Positions 20,836 through 35,000 of a DNA stretch of 64,000 nt are shown in pieces (position 1 is the first letter of the stretch; each line of letters starts with the position of its first letter). Under the pieces are notes generated by a model, which saw only the letters and a program-made list of their open reading frames with translations, was not told the origin of the DNA and did not search any database. Source of the DNA: Nipponacmea schrenckii. Its lineage: Eukaryota; Mollusca; Gastropoda; Lottiidae. The position numbers and the translations under genes are program-made. The stretch covers positions 3,286,001 to 3,350,000 of the forward strand of contig JAUJPP010000007.1 of NCBI GenBank assembly GCA_030562195.1, given 5' to 3'.

Positions 20836-23800
20836 TTAAATGTAAAATGACGCATTTTTGTTCTACCGGAAATGACGTAGAACGTCACAAATTTTATTTT
20901 TGTTTACTAACTCACGGCTCGTTTTTTTATCCAATCTGGTTCGGACTTTTTTTATTTACTACTTATAACTTAGATTTACATAATAGCAGTTTAAAAATTT
21001 TGAAATTTTTACTTTTGTTGCTGACTTTTGAATTTTAAAATTTAACACTTTTTCTAACTTTCGCAATTTTGATTAGATCGAAATCAAAATTTGCAGTTAG
21101 ATAAACATTTTTCTTGTGAAGAAAAATCTATTTTCAAAATGTCGACATCACTTCCGGTTTCGGCGTCATACGTCGCTAAACTTCGAATTTTCACTTCCGG
21201 AATTCTAAAGATATTTGAATTTTGTTTTTTGCAATTAGTTACTATTAACCCATAATGATTTTATAATTAACAAAAATTGAACCGGAAGTAACAGATCAGT
21301 CGCCATCATTAAACCACTTACTTTTGTAAAGTGAAAAATTGGGCCTTGGGGGTTAATCGGACAATTGTAATTTTGATGTCTATGAAATCTTCAATCGATT
21401 GCTAACAATTCTTAGGAAGCCGAATTTTGAATTTCGATTTAGCTTACTTTTCATTCCCGGTTTTTTTTTTTCACTCAGTGCCTAATTTTCCAACGTTCAT
21501 ATATCGTGACCTTGACCTTTGGTGACCATGTGACCTGCACAAAAGTTGTTGCCCTTGTCGAGATTTATCCATTGATGTCTTCATTTGTGTTGTGCAATGT
21601 CAACTTCCGGTTTTACAGCCATTTGAAAATTGCACTTTTTAACTTCGAAGAGCTCTGTCACGTGACCTAATTTACATACGTCAAAATTTCTTTTATGTCC
21701 TTATTACGCGTAATTTATTCTTTCCAATGGTGTATAACACTTTATATTTTGATCAAAATTGCGCTTTTTAATATTTGAAAATTTTGTTCTTAGTTCTATA
21801 TTAATTGTGCGTGATTTATGAAAAAGCACGTGTTTTTTTGAAGTTCGTCTTATTTTTTCACAAAAATTGGTAGATGAGTAGACAAAAAATTATCATTAAA
21901 GATTCCGATAAAACATTTTCCGAAATTAGCCGGAAACGTCCGAAAATGACCAAAAAATGTAGAAGATCATAGAAATCGGAATTTTCGGATTAAATTTTTG
22001 CACAAACTTGCAATTTTATTATTCCACAGAATTAGTACCATCAATATCTTCATTTTGTATGTATGCCGTATATGCAAATTCCTAACCTTTTGATCGCCAT
22101 CTTGAAATATGCAAATTTTTGGAAAAATACTACTCGTCCGCCATTTTTAATCCTATTTTTTCAGACTTGTTTTAAAATATAATTTGGATAATTATCTAGG
22201 TCCTCTAGTGGCATATTTTTCGATTTCAAATTTGTCTTTGGACCAGGTCCTGCCAAAGTTTTTCAAAACTGATTTCCGTCTGAAAGTTCATAACTTTTGA
22301 ACTCTACCATGTGCATCCTTTTGATCTCAAAACAACATCATCAGAGAGGCACTGGACTGGAATCCCCAAGGGCATAGAAGACAAGGACGCCCTTTACATA
22401 GCTTGAAAAGAATAAGACTGAAAGAGCTAGGAAGGATTGGCAAGACCTGGAATGAAGCAAAAAGAACAGCTCATAATAGAGTGAGATGGAGAACGTCTGT
22501 AGCAGCCCTATTCTCCGCAAGGAACGAAGAGGACTAACTTACTAATATGCATCCTTTATTTTTCTGCACAATCATCTTCATTGGCTAAAGGTTCATATGA
22601 TACCTTGATTTCTAATTTTAGTACAGAACATATGGTTTAATAGGGATCCAAAAATTGGTAATTTGCATATTTCTCGTATCTTTAGATGGTTATATCTCAT
22701 GAACAAGACTCTTGGCAACATTCTAATTGACATTATTGGGTGTGTTTTTTATCAGCTTTCTAACAATATCTTTATTTTAGCTATAGACCAAAAACTGATG
22801 AAGATACGCCTAGTAGAAAATAAGCGATTTTAACATTCATATTTTTTTATATTTAGTTCTATTTAACTTAAAAACAAAATTCGAACAGATTTATAATGTG
22901 CAAATTCCCAGCTTTCAAGCAATATATAAATCATTATGTATAAATAAAAATTGCGAAAAGTTTAAGAATAAAATTACACTCTAATTAAACAGATATAAAT
23001 GCAACAGGTCATAAAATCTGATTGTGTTAATTTCTTATCTTTTGGTCAAGACACAGATTTTGACATTTCCAGTTTAAAATATCCCCAACCAATCAAAACA
23101 AGTCATTAGACTTTGTGGGCGTGGTTAAACCCAGATATTTTACATCACTGTGTGTATTTTTCTTTCAATCGAAATAGGGTCTCGGAGGATCAGTCAATAT
23201 GTGTTATTTTGATGGACATGTATATAGAATCTATAACCGATTGCCGAAATTTATATGGAAACTGATTTTTGAATTTTTAATTTGATTTTGATTTAATTAC
23301 GATTAAAAATTATAAAAACTTCGAAGGTGTATATTGTGACGTTGACCTTTGGCGATCTTTATACCTGTACATATGTGATACGTTCTATCCAATGACATAT
23401 TAAGCTTTATAGCAAAATGTAAACTTTCGGTTTATCGGCATTTAAAATTTGCGAATTTTTCCTATAAAACGGTCAATTCACAAATTTTGACATTTCCAGT
23501 TGAAGTTTCCAAGACAAGTCAATGGACTTTGTGGGCGTGGTTAAGCCCAGATATTTTTACATCACAAACCTTAATGATTGCCAGTCTATTAACAAGCTCA
23601 AATGTCACGTGTTAAAACATGAATAAATCATCTCTCCCAATAATCGCAAAATCAATCTACATCCTTAAATGACAGCCAGGAGACCAACAAATTCTAAATA
23701 GCCCGAAAGCTGCAGAACTGTTACAAACAGGTCTAGTTATTCTTTCCAATGGTGTATAACACTTGATTTTTTATCAAAATTGCACGTTTTAAATTTGCAA

Positions 23801-24762
23801 ATTTTGTAATTTCTTCTATACTAACTCTTTAAATCGAAATAGGGTCTCGGAAGATAATTCAATTTGTGTTATTTTGATGTACATGTATATAGAATCTATT
23901 GCCGAAATATATATGGAAACCGATTTTTGAATTGTTATTTTGATTTTGATTTTTTTACGATTAAAAATTAATCCAGTTAAAATGATTCAAAGATATTATA
24001 TATCTTAAATAAAAGGAATGATTGTTCATTTCTCGTTGTGGGCGATGTATGATATGGAATATTTGGAAGGAAATGACAACTTTTAGAATTTTAAATGATA
24101 TTCTCTTAAGCAAAAATAATGTACAGTTGAGAGGACTAGTGGTATAAGGGACGCAACTCTATAAAATACTCTCTTAAAGATGTAAAGCCGCGCTGTTAAT
24201 TTGATGGCTCTATGTTATACCATGGCAACTTGCCACAAATTGCAGGATCTAATGTTCCTACTACACCTAAATTAAGATTGATAAATAAATAAATAAACAA
24301 ATTAAAAGTATCAACGATCTGGAAAGTTAATTTAATCCGAGATCAATTTGTATTCTCAAATAAGGTGTTATGTCCCTTTATGACCACAAATTTGTTTCTT
24401 CGACGTTTTGTTTTACACACTAATTAAACAGATATAAATGTTACAAGAAGAGTTAAGAAGATTATGCAACAGGGCAAAAAGTCAAATTGTGTTAATTTCT
24501 TATCGTTTGGTCAAGACAAATTTTGACATTTCCAGTTTAAGTATCGCAACCAATCAAAACAAGTCATTATACTAAGTAGGCGTGATTACGTTCTATTTTA
24601 AATGACAGCCAGGAGATATAACACATTCTAAATATCTCGGAAGCTGCACAATTGTTACAAACAGGTCTAGTTATTATTATGGAATTGGATATTATAAATG
24701 CAACGTTTCACCCATGCAATAGAAGGGACGCGCACTGCCTTGGTACCGTCTAACGGTTCTAG
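20831..24762 (+). repeat. Large inverted repeat Q, left copy
   Basis: About 3.9 kb whose reverse complement lies at 32099-36000, with low divergence and small indels. It is non-coding and itself built from diverged internal repeats: TTTGACATTTCCAGTTTAA and GTGGGCGTGGTTAA-type blocks at about 23050, 23480 and 24510, and GGTCTCGG...GTGTTATTTTGATG at 23170 and 23840. It contains a LINE tail (22343-22537). It ends with the hairpin ACCGT-CTA-ACGGT followed by TCTAG|T. The class is unknown; the ends suggest Helitron-like material. Confidence 0.85.
22343..22537 (+). pseudogene. 5'-truncated LINE tail (pol C-terminus)
   Basis: A 65-codon frame reads EALDWNPQGHRRQGRP, then a helical middle, then NRVRWRTSVAALFS and terminates in NEED-TAA. 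This is the well-known extreme C-terminus of a group of non-LTR retrotransposon reverse transcriptases. The insertion is flanked by TGCATCCTTT on both sides (about 22312 and 22548), a likely target-site duplication. That indicates a heavily 5'-truncated insertion made before block Q was duplicated. There is no RT catalytic domain. Confidence 0.8.
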
Positions 24763-26108
24763 TTTTTTTTTTTTTGGGAAGCTCGCTAGCCCAAACGGAA
24801 AAAGATAGACTATTTTTTTTTTCACCAATGGTTTTTATATGGGCTGGAATCAAAAATGAATATCTAACATAATATTTTCGCTAACCCGAAAGTGGGTAAT
24901 TGCATAATATGCAAATAAGATTTCAAGCTAGCTCGGGCCCTAATAGTCGGATCGGTCTGAAATTTACAGGATATAGATAGATAGGCAGCGCAATTAAAAC
25001 TACATCATCAAAATTGTTTGATCACTTCCGGTTTGGGCGTGGGGACTTCCGGTTTTTTCGTCTCATGTCGGGCGACCCTGCTTCCCATGTAATTCAAGAA
25101 TCTAAACAAAAACAGTATATTTAAGCTATACTAAATGATTTTAATCCCCTGAGATGAAGAAAAATTAAATTGAATGTTGCGCATGCGCAGTTTTCAAAAA
25201 TGGCAAATTTTCTTAAAAATTTAATAAGTCCGCCAATTATTGACCGATTTTTATGATTTTGGTGTCTATCAAAACCTTGATACTTTATCTAAAAAATGTT
25301 GGGAACAGAATTTTGATTTTCGAATTTGAATTTTTTTTATGCCCGTTCGAATTTTTCAAAAATTTAAAACTCTATATCTCGTGACCTTGACCTTCAATGA
25401 CCTTGAAATTTGAGATGTAGAATGTCCTTGACCTCAGCTGTCTATAGATGTGCTGATATTGCATGACAAATATTAACTTCCGGTTTTATAGCCCACCGAA
25501 ATCTGACTATTTTGCAATTTTGGACGGTTATATTACACTTTCGGGCTCTAATGTTCGGATCGATCTGAAATTTACAGGATATAGATAAATACGCAACACA
25601 ATTAAAAATATATCATCAAAATTTTTTGATCACTACAGGTTTGGGCGTGGGGACTTCCGGTTTTTTATCTCATTTCAGGCGACCCTACATCCCGTGTAAT
25701 TCAATAATGTAAGCAAAAACAGTATATATTAGCTATACAAAATAATTTGTATCCCCCGAGAAGAAAAAAATTGCAATTGCTAGTTGCGCATGCGCCATTT
25801 TTCCGAGAATGGCAAATTTTCTTTAAAATTTAATAAGTCCGTCATTTATTATTTATGCCCGTTTGAATTTTTTTAAAAAATTTGAAATTCTAAATCTTGT
25901 GACCTTCACCTTCAATGACCTTGAAATTTTCCATATAGAATGGCCTTGACATCAGCTGTCTATAGATCTAACAATATTGTTACGCTTGTTTCACAATTGG
26001 AGGCTGAAAAGTACCGGAATTGAAAGCTAGCAGGTTAGAAGTTTCAAAATGTTCGAAATCCATGGGATAACGCATAGTTGCCACGCTCGGAGCTGTTCAC
26101 AGTTCTAG
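24763..26108. repeat. Block S: diverged tandem duplication of about 608 bp
   Basis: Copy a (about 24933-25540) and copy b (25541-25981) share CTGAAATTTACAGGATATAG, GGTTTGGGCGTGGGGACTTC and GTGACCTT...CAATGACCTTGAAATT in the same order. The region starts with a poly-T tract and ends in CTGTTCACAG-TTCTAG|TT, one of several similar termini here. No coding content. Confidence 0.75.
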
Positions 26109-29081
26109 TTATTTACTTGGTATTTGTCGAGGGTACAGGTTAAGTATTACTATTTTAATTTTTCATAATACATGTAACTTTTTCATATATATTTAACTTT
26201 TGCAAATATTTAAACATATTTTGACTTTTTGTAAAAATAGAGCTCAATACAATAATTGTATAAATATTAAAACAGAAGATTTACGCTGAGACAACTAACC
26301 TCTGCTTAGAGCCATTTATGAAGGAAACGTGTTCAGTCCTACACAGGCTATTTCGGCTACTTCCAATCATCTATGCTTCAAAGACAAAGAAAACCTGAAA
26401 ATGGTAGTAGATCTTTTTCTGTTCTTCCCTAGTACCTTAAATGAAGCGACTAAATTTGTTTTTGATCAAATGGAAAAAGGCTGTGAAAAACTTTGTTTTT
26501 TTTTAGGCCGTAGAGCTTATTTTAGACGGATTATCTTTTCAAACATTATAATGAGGAGGTATATTGTCGTCACTCCTATCCTGCATTTTTTTTTTGTGTG
26601 GTCATTTATAATGATGAGATCTTGGTTAAGTTCGAATTTGACGATTTATTTATGAATTCTTTTTGGGTTGTTGACTAATTTAGTAGTTTGGTCTTGAACG
26701 CTGTAGAGACTACAGTTTTCATCTGATTTTAATGAATTTTGTGTGATTTTCTGTAGGAATTTTATGATTATTAAACTTGACTACTGGAAAAAAGAGACTT
26801 CATACACTTAAATTATGTTGAAATATCTTGGACATGTATTATTTTTGGAACAGTTTAACAAAAACTCCCTCGATATACTGAAAATTTATGAGTTAAATTG
26901 GCGTATCTTGCTTGGAAAACACTTGTTTATGTGATTCAACATTTTAAAGGATTTATGAAAAAAAAAAGAGCATGCATAAAATATTTTCGAATCAGGCATT
27001 AATTACCGGATGGATCTGACATTTGAATTTTTAAATCACGTCCGGTTTAGGCTTGGAATCTTTCGGTTTCTTACAGTCAAGTTGGTTGACCACGCTTCTG
27101 ATGTACTATACAAATGTCTACAAAAAAACATAAATATTTTTTAAAATATTATTCGAAAGGTCCCAGACCAAACAAACCGGAATTGATGTTTAAACTGTTA
27201 TCTGAGAGACACGTTTTCGAAAATTTAAAATAAGTTCCCCATTTTTTGTCCGATTTTTTTGATTAAAAAACTTGTCGGGAACATAATTTCGATTTCTTTT
27301 CCTATGCCTGTTTGTGACCTTTACCTTGACGGAATTTTATGCGATTACACATTATGAATGTGAAATTTAGATATAATTGATTAACGAGTATAAAAGGTGA
27401 AACCTTGACATATTTGAATGATGATCCACGCATGAAAGAACATGGGCTTAATAAACTAAATATTTAAACCTTACTGCTTTTGGGTAGAATAGTATAATGA
27501 AATTACACTACAAAAAAAGGCAGTCCTGAATATAAAAAGAAAACGGTGAGGGGTGGGGAGGAGGTGGTTAACCATGACGGCAGCTTGTTATCAAGATGAT
27601 AGAAGACAAGTCTGAGCACGTGACTAAAAACGCGCGCTTATTAGCTGAAGTTATTGTTGTCTTATAAATCGCTCCAATACACGTAGGGACTCGGACCGCT
27701 AATTCATTTGACATCTCTTCCCATGTTAAATCACGAAATCCAACCTTCTATAACTTTTTCCAGCAATCTCGTTGAAAAAAAAAATTTCCAATATGTCGCT
27801 TGAAAGCCTGGCCAATACTTGGTTTCAGTACAAAAATTCAATATAGAATAACCATGAAATTTTTTAGCTAGTCAAAATGAAAGTAAACCACTACATTTTA
27901 TCAACATCCGCTTGACTATCACTCCACACAAAACCACAATTTTTAGAAATAACCTTCCGCCAATTAAATTTCCCATGATCACTGAAATTGCATTTTCTTT
28001 CAGAATTTCTGACATCAAATTCAGACAATAAAGCATAAAATGTTTTACTCTAGGATTAAATATACAGATTAAAAATTTGAACCCAAACTACTCTAGGGTT
28101 GAATTTAAATTGGACAATTACATGAGATGATACGATGTCATTTAGAAAGTGTAGCAAAATAATTATTTATTTCTTAATGACATCTTATCATCTTATGTAA
28201 TCAGCTATAGGAGCTGTGTCATTACTGATTATCAGAGGGGTAATGCATGTTCGAAGTAAAGTTTACCAGTCTGCTGCCTTCTATTTTTGTGGAAGGTCAG
28301 TTGGCCGAGTGGTCATGTGAATCTGTTCTAATAAAGTGTTATCCTAATAACGAAAATATTGTCATATTGAAACTATTCTATAGAACATTTAGCTCGTGAA
28401 CACTCCTGATTTTGATAAAACTTGTTCTTGTTTTTGTTTATTGTTTATTATGACCCTTCAAGGTTTTAAATAACAAAACAAAACAAAACCCTAAAGATAA
28501 GATATTCATACTTGTTATGGTAACTGTTCTTTTTCTACAAAAAAGACTGCAAGTTAGCGTATACTATTTATCAGTCAAAATATATATATGATGAAACACA
28601 CCCTTTCAAATAGACCGATTAACGAATTCAATCGCTCAGTAACCACAAGAGTACTGAAAGGGTAATCATGTCCTTCTCTTGCTGACAACATCTGCCACTA
28701 TACATAAATTATAAGAAATAAAATTCAATAGAAATATTGGACTCTGGTCAAAGGTTAAAAGGTCAAAGGCAACCATCATATTAGGGCTAAGCGTCATGTA
28801 AATGTGTTAACAGTGTATTTATAAAATAGATGTTTTTGTTAAAGGGTCTTTAATCTTCGGGTTTTCATTTTTAGATTAGTATTTCAATATATAATACCAG
28901 ATTGTAAAAACACATGTTGTTCTTTATACCTAGTGGACATTAATATTAGTTACAAATCTGTCAAGTAGTTGTTTTTCGACATCAACTTTCAACGAGGTCA
29001 GTTAAAACAATATTTTTTATTCTTATTTTTTTAATGGGGGTAGTTTAAGCGAGAATTATAGTTATGAGCAATTATTGTTGT
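26109..29081. repeat. Segmental repeat P, copy 2
   Basis: A direct copy of 17858-20835 with the shared left junction TTATTTACTTGGT. Its right border falls at ATTGTTGT, after which block R begins instead of block Q. It is non-coding as far as I can see. Confidence 0.92.
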
Positions 29082-29482
29082 TAATCTATCTAAATGATCA
29101 CGACCATGTAGTTTGATCAATTGATATGTTATTGTTTTTATTCACTTATAAAAATTGTTATTTATTGTTAAAATACGATTGATCTCCCGCGTACTCATTA
29201 CAGCTGATCTCTCCTTATATTCAGAGGAAGTTAATTGTGAAATTAAACTATTCAAAGTTTCAAAAGTTGTTTTTAAAGTATCAATTTAAATAAGTTGTAA
29301 CTATAACTATTAGATTAGCATATGTCACGTAAAAGGGCCTATTAATTTAGGCACAATAAATACGTGCTGAAGGCGAAAGCTTCTGCAGATAAATTTATGT
29401 AAAATTTTTGTCATGCCTGGCGAAAAGTTGAAAATCAACTCTGTTTGATATATATTATAAAAATGCTTGTGATTGCAGCTAG

Positions 29483-29792
29483 TGTCTGTCTGTCTCTCTC
29501 TGTATCTCTGTCTGTCTGTCTGTCTCTATCTCTCTGTCTGTCTCTATCTCTCTGTCTGTCTCTCTGTCTGTCTCTCTGTCTCTGTCTCTATCTCTCTGTC
29601 TCTATCTCTCTGTCTCTCTGTCTGTCTGTCTCTCTCACTCTCACTCACTCTCACTCACTCACTCTCACTCTCTCACTCACTCACTCACTCACTCACTCAC
29701 TCACTCACTCACTCAGTCTCTCTCTCTCTCTCACTCTCACTCACACACACACTCTCACTCTCACACTCTCACTCTCACTCACACACACACCC
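29483..29792. repeat. Compound microsatellite (GTCT/CTCT/CACT)n
   Basis: About 310 bp of tetranucleotide repeats grading from GTCT/CTCT to CTCA/CACA. Long Ser/Leu/Thr/His frames across it are products of the repeat, not genes. Confidence 0.97.
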
Positions 29793-31260
29793 ACTTACTT
29801 GTATTATGCACCAAATGGGGTCTATGTATTTTTACAGTCAATGCGAGGTCACCACTCAATATTAAAGATATAAAACTGTAATTGTAGCTGCATATCATCA
29901 AAGATACCATCTAATGTATGAACGATTCAGATTGTACCTTAGAGACTGCAATTCCGATTTAAGGTTTTTCAAACCTAGAATGACTTTTGAGGACGACAGA
30001 TTGAGGACTTAAGTGTTATTTTTTACAACAGTTACAGACAAACTGAGGCTTGAAGTAAAACTGGGTACCTTTCGCAAGATTTTCCACTAAAATGTGCATC
30101 TAGGTAGTACAATTCCACTACAGACCACTTAGAAGTTAATATTACCCCCCTTACACCTCAAGTAAACTTTCTGTGAAGTAAATTGCCATAAGATCACCGT
30201 CATAAATGGACCTCAGAATGTCTGACATGCAATAGACAGAATACAGCCATTTTCAATGTTTGGTTTCTTTAATACATAAATCATTGAAACAAAAGAATTG
30301 TTAAAAAGGTTGTTTATTTAGAAACAAAATCAATAGTAGAACCGTTAGACGGTACCAAGGCAGTGCGCGTCCCTTCTATTGCATGGGTGAAACGTTGCAT
30401 TTATAATATCCAATTCCATAATAATAACTAGACCTGTTTGTAACAATTGTGCAGCTTCCGAGATATTTAGAATGTGTTATATCTCCTGTATAAGAAATAA
30501 AATTCAATAGAAATATTGGACTCTGGTCAAAGGTTAAAAGGTCAAAGGCAACCATCATATTAGGGCTAAGCGTCATGTAAATGTGTTAACAGTGTATTTA
30601 TAAAATAGATGTTTTTGTTAAAGGGTCTTTAATCTTCGGGTTTTCATTTTTAGATTAGTATTTCAATATATAATACCAGATTGTAAAAACACATGTTGTT
30701 CTTTATACCTAGTGGACATTAATATTAGTTACAAATCTGTCAAGTAGTTGTTTTTCGACATCAACTTTCAACGAGGTCAGTTAAAACAATATTTTTTATT
30801 CTTATTTTTTTAATGGGGGTAGTTTAAGCGAGAATTATAGTTATGAGCAATTATTGTTGTAAAACTATCTAAATGATCACGACCATGTAGTTTGATCAAT
30901 TGATATGTTATTGTTTTTATTCACTTATAAAAATTGTTATTTATTGTTAAAATACGGTTGATCTCCCGCGTACTCATTACAGCTGATCTCTCCTTATATT
31001 CAGAGGAAGTTAATTGTGAAATTAAACTATTCAAAGTTTCAAAAGTTGTTTTTAAAGTATCAATTTAAATAAGTTGTAACTATAACTATTAGATTAGCAT
31101 ATGTCACGTAAAAGGGCCTATTAATTTAGACACAATAAATACGTGCTGAAGGCGAAAGCTTCTGCAGATAAATTTATGTAAAATTTTTGTCATGCCTGGC
31201 GAAAAGTTGAAAATCAACTCTGTTTGATATATATTATAAAAATGCTTGTGATAGCAGCTA

Positions 31261-31553
31261 GTGTCTGTCTGTCTCTCTGTCTGTCTCTCTGTCTGTCTGT
31301 CTGTCTCTATCTCTCTGTCTGTCTCTCTGTCTGTCTCTCTGTCTCTGTCTCTATCTCTCTGTCTCTATCTCTCTGTCTCTCTGTCTGTCTGTCTCTCTCA
31401 CTCTCACTCACTCTCACTCACTCACTCTCACTCTCTCACTCACTCACTCACTCACTCACTCAGTCTCTCTCTCTCTCTCACTCTCACTCACACTCTCACT
31501 CTCACTCTCACACTCTCACTCTCACTCTCACTCACACACACTCACACACACAC
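31261..31553. repeat. Compound microsatellite, second copy
   Basis: The equivalent array in the second tandem unit, with different numbers of GTCT and CTCA repeats. It shows independent slippage since the duplication. Confidence 0.97.
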
Positions 31554-32098
31554 CCACTTACTTGTATTATGCACCAAATGGGGTCTATGTATTTTTACAG
31601 TCAATGCGAGGTCACCACTCAATATTAAAGATATAAAACTGTAATTGTAGCTGCATATCATCAAAGATACCATCTAATGTATGAACGATTCAGATTGTAC
31701 CTTAGAGACTGCAATTCCGATTTAAGGTTTTTCAAACCTAGAATGACTTTTGAGGACGACAGATTGAGGACTTAAGTGTTATTTTTTACAACAGTTACAG
31801 ACAAACTGAGGCTTGAAGTAAAACTGGGTACCTTTCGCAAGATTTTCCACTAAAATGTGCATCTAGGTAGTACAATTCCACTACAGACCACTTAGAAGTT
31901 AATATTACCCCCCTTACACCGCAAGTAAACTTTCTGTGAAGTAAATTGCCATAAGATCACCGTCATAAATGGACCTCAGAATGTCTGACATGCAATAGAC
32001 AGAATACAGCCATTTTCAATGTTTGGTTTCTTTAATACATAAATCATTGAAACAAAAGAATTGTTAAAAAGGTTGTTTATTTAGAAACAAAATCAATA

Positions 32099-35000
32099 CT
32101 AGAACCGTTAGACGGTACCAAGGCAGTGCGCGTCCCTTCTATTGCATGGGTGAAACGTTGCATTTATAATATCCAATTCCATAATAATAACTAGACCTGT
32201 TTGTAACAATTGTGCAGCTTCCGAGATATTTAGAATGTGTTATATCTCCTGGCTGTCATTTAAAATAGAACGTAATCACGCCTACTCAGAATAATGACTT
32301 GTTTTGATTGGTTGCGATACTTAAACTGGAAATGTCAAAATTTGTCTTGACCAAACGATAAGAAATTAACACAATTTGACTTTTTGACCCTGTTGCATTA
32401 TCTTCTTAACTCTTCTTGTAACATTTATATCTGTTTAATTAGTGTGTAAAACAAAACGTCGAAAAAACAAATTTGTGGTCATAAAGGGACATAACACCTT
32501 ATTTGAGAATACAAATTGATCTCGGATTAAATTAACTTTCCAGATCGTTGATACTTTTAATTTGTTTATTTATTTATTTATCAATCTTAATTTAGGTGTA
32601 GTAGGAACATTAGATCCTGCAATTTGTGGCAAGTTGCCATGGTATAACATAGAGCCATCAAATTAACAGCGCGGCTTTACATCTTTAAGAGAGTATTTTA
32701 TAGAGTTGCGTCCCTTATACCACTAGTCCTCTCAACTGTACATTATTTTTGCTTAAGAGAATATCATTTAAAATTCTAAAGGTTGTCATTTCCTTCCAAA
32801 TATTCCATATCATACATCGCCCACAACGAGAAATGAACAATCATTCCTTTTATTTAAGATATATAATATCTTTGAATCATTTTAACTGGATTAATTTTTA
32901 ATCGTAAAAAAATCAAAATCAAAATAACAATTCAAAAATCGGTTTCCATATATATTTCGGCAATAGATTCTATATACATGTACATCAAAATAACACAAAT
33001 TGAATTATCTTCCGAGACCCTATTTCGATTTAAAGAGTTAGTATAGAAGAAATTACAAAATTTGCAAATTTAAAACGTGCAATTTTGATCAAAAATCAAG
33101 TGTTATACACCATTGGAAAGAATAACTAGACCTGTTTGTAACAGTTCTGCAGCTTTCGGGCTATTTAGAATTTGTTGGTCTCCTGGCTGTCATTTAAGGA
33201 TGTAGATTGATTTTGCGATTATTGGGAGAGATGATTTATTCATGATTTAACACGTGACATTTGAGCTTGTTAATAGACTCTCAATCATTAAGGTTTGTGA
33301 TGTAAAAATATCTGGGCTTAACCACGCCCACAAAGTCCATTGACTTGTTTTGGAAACTTCAACTGGAAATGTCAAAATTTGTGAATTGACCGTTTTATAG
33401 GAAAAATTCGCAATTTTTAAATGCCGATAAACCGAAAGTTTACATTTTGCTATAAAGCTTAATATGTCATTGGATAGAACGTATCACATATGTACAGGTA
33501 TAAAGATCGCCAAAGGTCAACGTCACAATATACACCTTCGAAGTTTTTATAATTTTTAATCGTAATTAAATCAAAATCAAATTAAAAATTCAAAAATCAG
33601 TTTCCATATAAATTTCGGCAATCGGTTATAGATTCTATATACATGTCCATCAAAATAACACATATTGACTGATCCTCCGAGACCCTATTTCGATTGAAAG
33701 ATGTAAAATATCTGGGTTTAACCACGCCCACAAAGTCTAATGACTTGTTTTGATTGGTTGGGGATACTTTAACTGGAAATGTCAAAATTTGTGTCTTGAC
33801 CAAAAGATAAGAAATTAACACAATCAGATTTTATGACCTGTTGCATTTATATCTGTTTAATTAGAGTGTAATTTTATTCTTAAACTTTTCGCAATTTTTA
33901 TTTATACATAATGATTTATATATTGCTTGAAAGCTGGGAATTTGCACATTATAAATCTGTTCGAATTTTGTTTTTAAGTTAAATAGAACTAAATATAAAA
34001 AAAATATGAATGTTAAAATCGCTTATTTTCTACTAGGCGTATTTTCATCAGTTTTCGGTCTATAGCTAAAATAAAGATATTGTTAGAAAGCTGATAAAAA
34101 TCACACCCAATAATGTCAATTAGAATGTTGCCAAGAGTCTTGTTCATGAGATATAACCATCTGAAGATACGAGAAATATGCAAATTACCAATTTTTGGAT
34201 CCCTATTAATCCATATGTTCTGTACTAAAATTAGAAATCAAGGTATCATATGAACCTTTAGCCAATGAAGATGATTGTGCAGAAAAATAAAGGATGCATA
34301 TTAATAAGTTAGTCCTCTTCGTTCCTTGCGGAGAATAGGGCTGCTACAGACGTTCTCCATCTCACTCTATTATGAGCTTTTCATTTTGCTTCATTCCAGG
34401 TCTTGCCAATCCTTCCTAGCTCTTTCAGTCTTATTCTTTTCAAGCTATGTAAAGGTCGTCCTTGTCTTCTGTGCCCTTGGGGATTCCAGTCCAGTGCCTC
34501 TCTGATGATGTTGTTTTGAGATCAAAAGGATGCATATGGTAGAGTTCAAAAGTTATTAACTTTCAGACGGAAGTCAGTTTTGAAAAACTTTGGCAGGATC
34601 TGGTCCAAAGACAAATTTGAAATCGAAAAATATGCCACTAGAGGACCTAGATAATTATCCAAATTATATTTTAAAACAAGTCTGAAAAAATAGGATTAAA
34701 AATGGCGGACGAGTAGTATTTTTCCAATAATTTGCATATTTCAAGATGGCGATCAAACGGTTAGGAATTTGCATATATGGCATACATACAAAATGAAGAT
34801 ATTAATGGTACTAATTCTGTGGAATAAAAAAATTGCAAGTTTGTGCAAAAATTTAATCCGAAAATTCCGATTTCTGTGATTTTCTTCATTTTTTGGTCAT
34901 TTTCGGACGTTTCCGGCTAATTTCGGAAAATGTTTTATCGGAATCTTTAATATTTTTTGTCTACTCATCTACCAATTTTTGTGAAAAAATAAGACGTAAA

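Larger units (their letters stand above)
28711..32251. repeat. Tandem duplication of about 1.78 kb
   Basis: Unit 1 (28711-30489) and unit 2 (30490-32251) start with ATAAGAAATAAAATTCAATA and end with ATATCTCCTG. Each unit contains the last 370 bp of block P, block R with a long CTCT/CACT microsatellite, and the terminal 150 bp of inverted block Q. Unit 2 runs on into the complete inverted Q copy. The duplication therefore happened after Q had inserted next to R. Confidence 0.88.

Noticed and set aside
20829..21038. 69-codon ORF with a similar copy at 35793-36011
   Set aside because: It lies in the inverted repeat Q and is AT-driven, with no domain; conservation reflects the duplication.
29445..31644. 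ORFs of Ser/Leu/Thr/His repeats in two places
   Set aside because: They are translations of the CTCT/CACT microsatellites; length differs between the two copies through slippage.
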